Shown piece by piece: positions 14,488-19,698 of a stretch of 23,848 nucleotides of DNA. The notes below the pieces were generated by a model. It was not told the origin of the DNA, did not search any database, and was given only the letters and a program-made list of their open reading frames with translations. Source of the DNA: Bifidobacteriaceae bacterium. GTDB taxonomy: Bacteria > Actinomycetota > Actinomycetes > Actinomycetales > WQXJ01. Location: NCBI GenBank assembly GCA_031265345.1, contig JAISCU010000083.1:1-23848 (forward strand), written 5' to 3'. How positions within the stretch are numbered: the stretch's first letter is position 1; each line of letters opens with the position of its first letter. The position numbers and the translations under genes are program-made.

Positions 14488-15368
14488 CGCTGCGAACGCG
14501 GTTGGTGCTGGTGCACCGCCGTTCCGAACTGACCGAATTGGTCGAGCGGCACGGGACCATGGGCCAGGTCGAGTTCTACCTCAAGTCCCGGGGGCGCGGC
14601 CTGGAAGAAGTCCGGTTCCGTCACGATGCCGCCGTCCGGGCTGCCGACGCGATCCTGGCCGCCGCGCCCTCGGATTGGGCCGTGGCGATGGTCGAACGGG
14701 CCGACCTGCCACGATTCCTGATGCAGGCCGAGGACCAGATCGTGGTGGTGGGTCAGGACGGGCTGGTGGCGAACACCGCCAAGTACCTCGACGGCCAATT
14801 GGTGATCGGGGTCGATCCGTTGCGCGGCGTGAACCCAGGGACGCTGGTGCGCCATGACCCCGCCGCGGCTGCACGCTTGATGTTGGCCCCTGAGACCGCG
14901 CGGGTGGCGGAGTTGACCATGGTGCGGGCCGGATTCGATGACGGCCAGGAGTTGACCGCCTTGAACGAGGTCTACATCGGCGACGTGGGGCATCAGACCG
15001 CACGCTACGAGCTGACCCCGCCTGGCGCTGGCCGCGAGGCGCAGGCCTCCTCCGGGGTCGTGGTGGGCACCGGGACTGGGGCGACCGGCTGGTGCGCGTC
15101 ACTGGCCGGGGATCGTGGCGGCCGTCCGCTGCCCGCTCCATCGCAGCGCCGCCTGGCGTGGTTCGTGCGTGAGGCCTGGCCCTCGCCCGGCACCGGGCGC
15201 CGGTTCACCGACGGTGTCCTGGACCAAGGCGAGCAGTTGGCCCTGACCGTCCAATCGGACCGGCTGGTGGCGTTCGGCGACGGGATCGAGTCCGACCGGC
15301 TGACGGCGCTGTGGGGCCAAACGATCACCATCGGGCTGGCCGACCGGGCGTTACGGCTAGCGCTGTGA
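14484..15368 (+). CDS. NAD-kinase-like protein
   Basis: A 294-residue product with the ATP-NAD kinase fold signature. IVVVGQDGLVANTAKYL (86-102) stands in place of the usual GGDG motif, so the second Gly is Gln. ALNEVYIGD (159-167) holds the NE pair, and GVVVGTGTGATGW (191-203) corresponds to the TPTGSTAY loop. These changes suggest a divergent NADK or a relative with altered substrate or activity. It overlaps the SPFH gene by 4 nt (ATGA). Its co-control with nrtR fits phosphorylation or sensing of a dinucleotide. The last seven codons and following bases are repeated, diverged, at 16582, beyond the HEPN/MNT genes. Confidence 0.75.
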   Translation: MTLRTRLVLVHRRSELTELVERHGTMGQVEFYLKSRGRGLEEVRFRHDAAVRAADAILAAAPSDWAVAMVERADLPRFLMQAEDQIVVVGQDGLVANTAKYLDGQLVIGVDPLRGVNPGTLVRHDPAAAARLMLAPETARVAELTMVRAGFDDGQELTALNEVYIGDVGHQTARYELTPPGAGREAQASSGVVVGTGTGATGWCASLAGDRGGRPLPAPSQRRLAWFVREAWPSPGTGRRFTDGVLDQGEQLALTVQSDRLVAFGDGIESDRLTALWGQTITIGLADRALRLAL

Positions 15369-15374
15369 CGCCGG
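15354..15374 (+). repeat. Left copy of a 21-bp direct repeat flanking the HEPN/MNT module
   Basis: CGGCTAGCGCTGTGACGCCGG spans the 3' end and stop codon of the NAD-kinase-like gene. It matches 16582-16602 with one difference (A/G), including 15 identical bases. Similarity continues weakly upstream (Arg-Ala-Leu-Arg-Leu-Ala-Leu-stop in both). Confidence 0.65.
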
Positions 15375-15386
15375 CCTTCGCGAACC

Positions 15387-15854
15387 TCAGTACACCGGCA
15401 TCTGACCGAGCACAGCGGCGCAGGCGTCCACCAGCGCCCGGCTGAGAGGCAGATCTTGACGCACATCTTCTGCCACATGAGGGAACTCGTCACGATAGGC
15501 GCCGGCATTGCGAACGCGGCGGATTCGCGTGTAAGGGGCCAGCACCCGGCCCAACGGGGGATCCAGCTGGGCGCGGACGGCCTCATGCAGAGCGATGTGG
15601 CCGCCTTCCCGCGTCGGCCGCAATCCTTCGGCGAGGAGCACTGCGGCCAGCGCCTTCCGGTTCGCCGTGTGCAGGGCGTCGTAGGCCAGTTCAACGTCCT
15701 GATCGGCCAACGTCGCTGCGGACCTCAAGTGGACGCGGGCCCTTTCCACCAAGGATCTGGAAGCTGCGAGGTCCGCAGGCACGCGCTCAAGCAGTCCCGT
15801 TTCGAGCAGCTGATCGATCGTCGCGCGCCCCTGCCTCCAAGCGTCCACGCTCAC
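15387..15854 (-). CDS. HEPN-domain protein, probable toxin of an MNT/HEPN pair
   Basis: A 155-residue product, helical throughout, with the HEPN signature near the C-terminus: TRIRRVRNAGAYRDEF (109-124), where the Arg-Asn pair of this subfamily replaces the usual R-x4-6-H. The middle part (LAYDALHTANRKALAAVLLAEG) matches the long HEPN helices. HEPN toxins usually cut RNA or are silenced by AMP transfer from the MNT partner. The GTG start at 15854 overlaps the stop of the upstream nucleotidyltransferase by 4 nt (GTGA). It converges on the NAD-kinase-like gene with an 18-nt gap. The pairing is strong support; toxicity is inferred. Confidence 0.8.
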   Translation of the reverse strand: MSVDAWRQGRATIDQLLETGLLERVPADLAASRSLVERARVHLRSAATLADQDVELAYDALHTANRKALAAVLLAEGLRPTREGGHIALHEAVRAQLDPPLGRVLAPYTRIRRVRNAGAYRDEFPHVAEDVRQDLPLSRALVDACAAVLGQMPVY

Positions 15855-16447
15855 GCCCCTTCCGCCGTACGGCCAGGCAGCCTAAGAGGCACCAGCGGGC
15901 CCCCGCGCACTTGAGCGAGGAACGGCTCAGCCGCTTCTTCCCAACGCTCCGGGCTAGCGTAAGTCACGTTGACTTCGCGGCCCATCGCGGCCTCGACCGA
16001 ATCCAACAGATGATCTACCTGGTCACGCTGCGGATTTCCGACCACCAGGAGGTCGATGTCGCCGGGCGGCTTCCCTGTTTCTCCCAGCCGACGGGCGGCC
16101 CACGAGCCGTGGACGAACGCCTGGTCGATGCCGTCCACGCCGCCGAGCGCCTCCTCAAGCGCTGGCGCGGGGCCGTAAGTGGCCACCAAGAGTTGGCGCA
16201 GGGGAGCGGTGGCCGGATGGGCAGGGTTCGGGCGCAATAGGATCGACCGTCCCACGTTCTCGCCGACCAACAACCCGGAGTCGAGCAACCGTTTCGCCTC
16301 TCGCGCCACCGTCGGGCCCGGCTCGCCGAGTTCGCGTGCCATCGCGGACGCTGTGGCCGCCCTTTTGCCCGTCAGGACGCGCAGGAGGAGCCGGGCTTGC
16401 AGATCGGATCGGAAGACCGGCACCAGGGGCGGCGCTGCGGTTCTCAT
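15851..16447 (-). CDS. Winged-helix nucleotidyltransferase (MNT), probable antitoxin
   Basis: A 198-residue product. Residues about 12-75 form a winged helix-turn-helix (DLQARLLLRVLTGKRAATAS, then a recognition helix and LVGENVGRSILL). Residues 108-165 are a minimal nucleotidyltransferase: HGSW (Gly114-Ser115) followed 15 residues later by DID (Asp130, Asp132). MNT antitoxins AMPylate HEPN toxins, and the HTH would allow autorepression. I use the ATG at 16447; TAAAGT ends 8 nt before it and there is no Shine-Dalgarno, so the mRNA may be leaderless. It is followed by the HEPN gene with a 4-nt overlap. The two genes sit between 21-bp direct repeats. Confidence 0.85.
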   Translation of the reverse strand: MRTAAPPLVPVFRSDLQARLLLRVLTGKRAATASAMARELGEPGPTVAREAKRLLDSGLLVGENVGRSILLRPNPAHPATAPLRQLLVATYGPAPALEEALGGVDGIDQAFVHGSWAARRLGETGKPPGDIDLLVVGNPQRDQVDHLLDSVEAAMGREVNVTYASPERWEEAAEPFLAQVRGGPLVPLRLPGRTAEGA

Positions 16448-16581
16448 ATGACGTACTTTATCACTCGGCAAACGAGAGTAGCTCCCACGGGTCCTAAAGG
16501 CCGGAGGACGCACGAAGCATCGGGCAACGTTCCGTAGCATCCCGCCCAATGATTATGGCCGACACAGCGCAGCGAGCACTG

Positions 16582-16602
16582 CGGCTGGCGCTGTGACGCC
16601 GG
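16582..16602 (+). repeat. Right copy of the 21-bp direct repeat flanking HEPN/MNT
   Basis: CGGCTGGCGCTGTGACGCCGG; partner of 15354-15374. The distance between copies is 1228 bp. Confidence 0.65.
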
Positions 16603-16666
16603 TCCCGCGTCGAGGCAACCGCTCAGGCCGGGCGGGGCCGGGCTTGACCAACGTGCGGAGACGGGC

Positions 16667-16678
16667 GCGCGGCATCGT
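16667..16678 (+). repeat. Dispersed GGCATCGT repeat, copy 7 (diverged)
   Basis: GCGCGGCATCGT followed by GCATCTGGGCGG, close to the extended consensus, upstream of the RNA ligase gene. Confidence 0.5.
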
Positions 16679-16769
16679 GCATCTGGGCGGTTTGAGCAGG
16701 CGACGTTATCGTGTCAGACCCTCGGCATAGTGTTGTGAAAGTCGAATCGCCGAGAGAAGGGAGCACGAA

Positions 16770-17828
16770 ATGCCGATTGCCGAGGCCGAAGGACGCAAGC
16801 TGGCCACCGTCGAGTCCGTGGCGGCGGTCACGCCGATCGAGGGGGCGGACGCCATCGAAGCCGCGCATGTGCGGGGCTGGACCGTGGTGGTCAAGAAGGG
16901 CGACGTGAACCCCGGCGACAAAGTGGTCTACATCGAGGTGGACACGGCCCTGCCGGTGGACGACCCGCTGTACGCCTTCCTCGCGCAGCGCGGCGTCAAG
17001 GAGGTCGCGGGCCGCAAGTACCATGTGCTGCGCACCATCCGGCTGCGCGGCGTCTACAGCCAGGGGATACTGTTCCCCGCCAGCGCCTATCCGACGGCGT
17101 TCGGGTTCGCCGAACTGCCGGATGGCACCGACGTCACGGGGGTCTTGGGCCTGGGGAAGTACGAGCCGCCCATGCCGGTGGGCGCGGGCGATCAGGTGGG
17201 GCCGTTCCTGACGCAATACGCGCGCAAGACGGACGCGGAGCGGGTCCAGAACCTCCTGGACGTGTGGCCTGCGCTGTTGGAGCACCGATGGGTCGCCACG
17301 CTCAAGATCGACGGGTCCTCGGCCACGGCGGTGCGGGACCAGGACGGCGCCATGCGGGTGATGAGCCGCAACTGGGAGATCGGCGAGGGCGACAACACCT
17401 ATTGGAACGTGGTGCGCCGCCACGAGGACTTGTTCGGCGCGCTGAAGCCCGGCGAGGCGCTCCAGTTCGAGATCGCCGGGCCGGGCATCCAGTCCAATCG
17501 CCTCCAATTACCAGACGTGCGCCCGTTCGTGTTCGCCGCCAACCTGGCCGGGCCAGATGGGGCGGTGCGGCGCGGGGTGCCGATCCGCGAGTGGCCCGAG
17601 GGCATCCGGAAGTGGTCCGTGCCCGTTCTCGAGGAAGCAACCGAGGCCGGCTTGCCCGCGACCGCCGAGCAGGCGATAGCCCAAGCGGAAGGTCTGCGCT
17701 GGGGCCCGCGCAATCTGCTGGCCGAAGGGATCGTCTGGCATGAGGCGGAGGGGGTCGGTCTGGAGGTCCTGGACGGACGGAACATTTTCAAGGTGGTGAA
17801 CAACCGGTATCTGGAGAAGACCAAGTGA
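16770..17828 (+). CDS. ATP-dependent RNA ligase (DraRnl / Rnl5-like)
   Basis: A 352-residue product. An N-terminal OB-like domain (about 1-160) precedes a nucleotidyltransferase domain, the order known from Deinococcus RNA ligase DraRnl. The motif I lysine is Lys179 in LKIDGSS. Other motifs are the RNWE segment, FEIAGPG with Glu234, EGIVW with Glu319, and FKVVNNRYL with Lys341. All catalytic motifs look intact, so the enzyme should seal RNA 3'-OH/5'-phosphate nicks through an AMP-enzyme intermediate. The ATG start has GAAGGGAG about 8 nt upstream. The stop overlaps a vapB remnant (TGATG). It lies among modules likely to cut or modify RNA, which suggests RNA repair, but this is inference. Confidence 0.9.
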   Translation: MPIAEAEGRKLATVESVAAVTPIEGADAIEAAHVRGWTVVVKKGDVNPGDKVVYIEVDTALPVDDPLYAFLAQRGVKEVAGRKYHVLRTIRLRGVYSQGILFPASAYPTAFGFAELPDGTDVTGVLGLGKYEPPMPVGAGDQVGPFLTQYARKTDAERVQNLLDVWPALLEHRWVATLKIDGSSATAVRDQDGAMRVMSRNWEIGEGDNTYWNVVRRHEDLFGALKPGEALQFEIAGPGIQSNRLQLPDVRPFVFAANLAGPDGAVRRGVPIREWPEGIRKWSVPVLEEATEAGLPATAEQAIAQAEGLRWGPRNLLAEGIVWHEAEGVGLEVLDGRNIFKVVNNRYLEKTK

Positions 17829-17944
17829 TGCGGCAGCGCGTCGAGTTGCCCGTCAGCCCTGGGGGCACGCCGCGTCCGGCGGTGGACTTGTCCTCGAACG
17901 CCGCCTTGTTCGAGCTTCTCGACGAAGATGGCCTGGCACCGTGA
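17828..17944 (+). pseudogene. C-terminal remnant of a VapB-type antitoxin
   Basis: A 38-codon frame (MRQRVELPVSPGGTPRPAVD, then LSSNAALFELLDEDGLAP) that looks like the C-terminal toxin-wrapping part of a VapB antitoxin. VapB proteins are about twice this length and begin with a ribbon-helix-helix DNA-binding domain, which is missing. The first base overlaps the RNA ligase stop and its own stop overlaps the vapC remnant (GTGA), the normal vapBC joint. It could still be translated as a short peptide. Confidence 0.6.
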
Positions 17945-18046
17945 TCGTCATCGGCGTGAACGTGCTGCTCGCCGATAATCCCCATCGCGACCTTCGACCG
18001 CGACTTTCGCCGGTTCGATGGGTTGGAGATCGTCACGCCCGCCTGA
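17941..18046 (+). pseudogene. VapC PIN-domain toxin remnant, internally deleted
   Basis: The first 12 codons (VIVIGVNVLLAD) are the PIN N-terminus, with the catalytic Asp of DVNVLL replaced by Gly (GGC for GAC). After a frame change at about 17985 the sequence reads IATFDRDFRRFDGLEIVTPA-stop, the standard PIN C-terminus with its last conserved Asp. About 100 residues in between are gone, so the toxin is dead. Confidence 0.75.
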
Positions 18047-18057
18047 GGAGACGTCCG

Positions 18058-18078
18058 CGCACGATGCCGCCCGGTCGG
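18058..18078 (-). repeat. Dispersed GGCGGCATCGT repeat, copy 8, left of abiE
   Basis: Exact core on the minus strand (18061-18071) within a 21-base stretch identical to 19658-19678. It lies between the vapC remnant and the abiE operator. Confidence 0.8.
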
Positions 18079-18125
18079 CTCGGCGCTATGCCGTTGCGCG
18101 CGTTCGCGCCCGTCTCTGGATCTCC

Positions 18126-18159
18126 CTCAAAACCGTACCGATTACGGTACGCTTTTGAG
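18126..18159. promoter_or_regulatory. 34-nt operator palindrome at the abiEi start
   Basis: CTCAAAAC-CGTACCG-ATTA-CGGTACG-CTTTTGAG has arms symmetrical over 15 bases with a single C/C mismatch. It overlaps the likely -10 (TACGCT, 18148-18153) and the region just before the start codon, as expected for autorepression by the AbiEi winged helix. Confidence 0.85.
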
Positions 18160-18160
18160 C

Positions 18161-18721
18161 GTGACTATTCGCGAGTCGCTATGGCAAGTAGCTCTCGATC
18201 AGTACGGCTACGTCACGACGCTCGACGCCGCCCAGCTAGGCGTTGCAGAGGTCGAACTGCGCAAGCTTGCCGCTCGGCGCAAACTCGCCAAGATGTCGCA
18301 GGGCGTTTACCGGTTCCCCGATTTTCCAGTCAGTCAGAACGACCAGTTCATGGAGGCGGTGCTGTGGACCCGCGACCCGTTAGCCGTGCTCAGCCACGAG
18401 ACTGCCCTCGACCTGCGGGAACTGTCCGATGTAAACCCCGCTGCGATCCATGTGACTGTGCCGAAACGGAAAAATCCGATCCGTCGCATCCACATGCCAG
18501 ACGCGTTCGCCCTGCACTACGAGGACCTGCGACCGGATCAGCGCGGTTGGTGGGAGGGGGTCCCTTGCGTCACGGCAGGGACTTCCATCGACCAGGCCAC
18601 TGTCTCCTTGCCCCGTCCCGACCTGATACGGCAGGCCATCGACCAGGCCGAATCTAGGGGGCTCATCACGACGGCTACCGCAGCGCGACAACGCATCGCC
18701 TTGGAGGAGCGCTACGCATGA
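18161..18721 (+). CDS. abiEi: AbiEi-family antitoxin and autorepressor
   Basis: A 186-residue product. An N-terminal winged helix (YGYVTTLDAAQLGVAEVELRKL...GVYRF) is followed by the AbiEi C-terminal domain (LWTRDPLAVLSHETALDLRELSD, HVTVPKRKN). AbiEi proteins are type IV antitoxins that repress their own operon. I prefer the GTG at 18161: TACGCT ends 8 nt before it, giving a leaderless mRNA, and the in-frame TTG at 18155 lies inside the operator; TTG remains possible. The stop overlaps the toxin ATG by 4 nt. The operon is less GC-rich than its flanks and bracketed by identical repeats, which suggests acquisition. Confidence 0.88.
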   Translation: MTIRESLWQVALDQYGYVTTLDAAQLGVAEVELRKLAARRKLAKMSQGVYRFPDFPVSQNDQFMEAVLWTRDPLAVLSHETALDLRELSDVNPAAIHVTVPKRKNPIRRIHMPDAFALHYEDLRPDQRGWWEGVPCVTAGTSIDQATVSLPRPDLIRQAIDQAESRGLITTATAARQRIALEERYA

Positions 18722-19632
18722 TCTACGACCTGCCCGAAGAGGAACGGCCCGTCCCCACCGCACGGCTATTGGACCAGTGGGTTCGCGAGGCTGAAGGAAT
18801 CACCGGGGGAGCGGGCCGACGCATCGGTTGGATGTTGGCATCCACCGTGGTGGTCGGCGCTCTGCAACGGAGCCTCGCCCTCGACTGCCAACCGCTCTTC
18901 TTGGTGAAGGGCGGTTTGTATATCGAACTGCTACTCGGCCTGAAGGCCCGTACGACCAAGGACGTCGACACATTGTTCCGTGGTAACGCGGAGGAGTTTG
19001 AGCAGGCCGTCGATCAGGCGCTGGCCGAGCCGTGGGGACCGTTCAGTCTCGAGCGCACCGCATTTGAGCGGGTGATGAAAGCGCGACGACTAATCAAGCC
19101 ATATCGCTTCGACGTGAAGCTGATCGTGCGGGGCAAGACATGGCGGCGCATCCAGATCGAGACCTCCTTCCCTGAAGGCCGAACCGGTTCCAGCATCACG
19201 CCTGTCCCTGCTCCGGCGATCGGGTTCTTCGGCGTGAAGTCTCCTGACGAGATCGCCGGTATCGTCATGGATTACCAGATAGGTCAGAAGGTGCATGCCG
19301 CCACCGATCCCCACGAGCCGCCCCACAAAACCAATGACCGCGTGCGGGACGTGATCGACTTGATTCTCATCAAAGAGAACCTCTACGGGGACGATCCCGC
19401 TTTGTCGAAACTCAAGATGGCCTGTGTTGATGTTTTCGATGCGAGAGCCGCCGAAGCGGAGGCCAATGGTGACGCGCCCCGGCGTTGGCCACCCGTCTTG
19501 GTGGCCAATGATGCCTGGGAAAGGGCGTACCCGGAACTGGCGAAGTCCGTCGGCATGATGTATGGCCTGCAAGCGGCCGTCGGCATGGTTCAGGATTGGA
19601 TCGACGCGATAGATCAGGCCGGTGACGCTTGA
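18718..19632 (+). CDS. abiEii: AbiEii-family nucleotidyltransferase toxin
   Basis: A 304-residue product with the AbiEii nucleotidyltransferase motifs: LVKGGLYIELLLG (62-74) followed by RTTKDVDTLF (78-87) with Asp82 and Asp84, and FDVKLIVRGKTWRRIQIETSF further on. The C-terminal part (PDEIAGIVMDYQIGQKVHAATDPHE, NDRVRDVIDLILI) is also typical. AbiEii toxins bind GTP or modify tRNA ends and halt growth, often during phage infection. The start codon overlaps the abiEi stop (ATGA). All motifs are intact, so it is likely active. Confidence 0.9.
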   Translation: MIYDLPEEERPVPTARLLDQWVREAEGITGGAGRRIGWMLASTVVVGALQRSLALDCQPLFLVKGGLYIELLLGLKARTTKDVDTLFRGNAEEFEQAVDQALAEPWGPFSLERTAFERVMKARRLIKPYRFDVKLIVRGKTWRRIQIETSFPEGRTGSSITPVPAPAIGFFGVKSPDEIAGIVMDYQIGQKVHAATDPHEPPHKTNDRVRDVIDLILIKENLYGDDPALSKLKMACVDVFDARAAEAEANGDAPRRWPPVLVANDAWERAYPELAKSVGMMYGLQAAVGMVQDWIDAIDQAGDA

Positions 19633-19657
19633 GCCTGGATTGCGGCTGCCGCCAAGA

Positions 19658-19678
19658 CGCACGATGCCGCCCGGTCGG
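19658..19678 (-). repeat. Dispersed GGCGGCATCGT repeat, copy 9, right of abiE
   Basis: Core at 19661-19671 on the minus strand, identical over 21 bases to 18058-18078 and in the same orientation, exactly 1600 bp away. On this strand it continues into CTTGGCGG, the fullest form of the consensus. Confidence 0.8.
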
Positions 19679-19698
19679 GCCGCTCGCATCACCCCAGT

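Larger units (their letters stand above)
16448..16769. other. 322-bp spacer between divergent MNT and RNA ligase genes
   Basis: Contains the MNT promoter region at the left, the right 21-bp flanking repeat (16582-16602) and one diverged dispersed repeat (16667-16678). A mildly AT-rich stretch lies just before the ligase Shine-Dalgarno. A frame resembling the end of the NAD-kinase-like protein (Arg-Ala-Leu-Arg-Leu-Ala-Leu-stop) lies at 16573-16596. No intact gene is seen. Confidence 0.6.
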
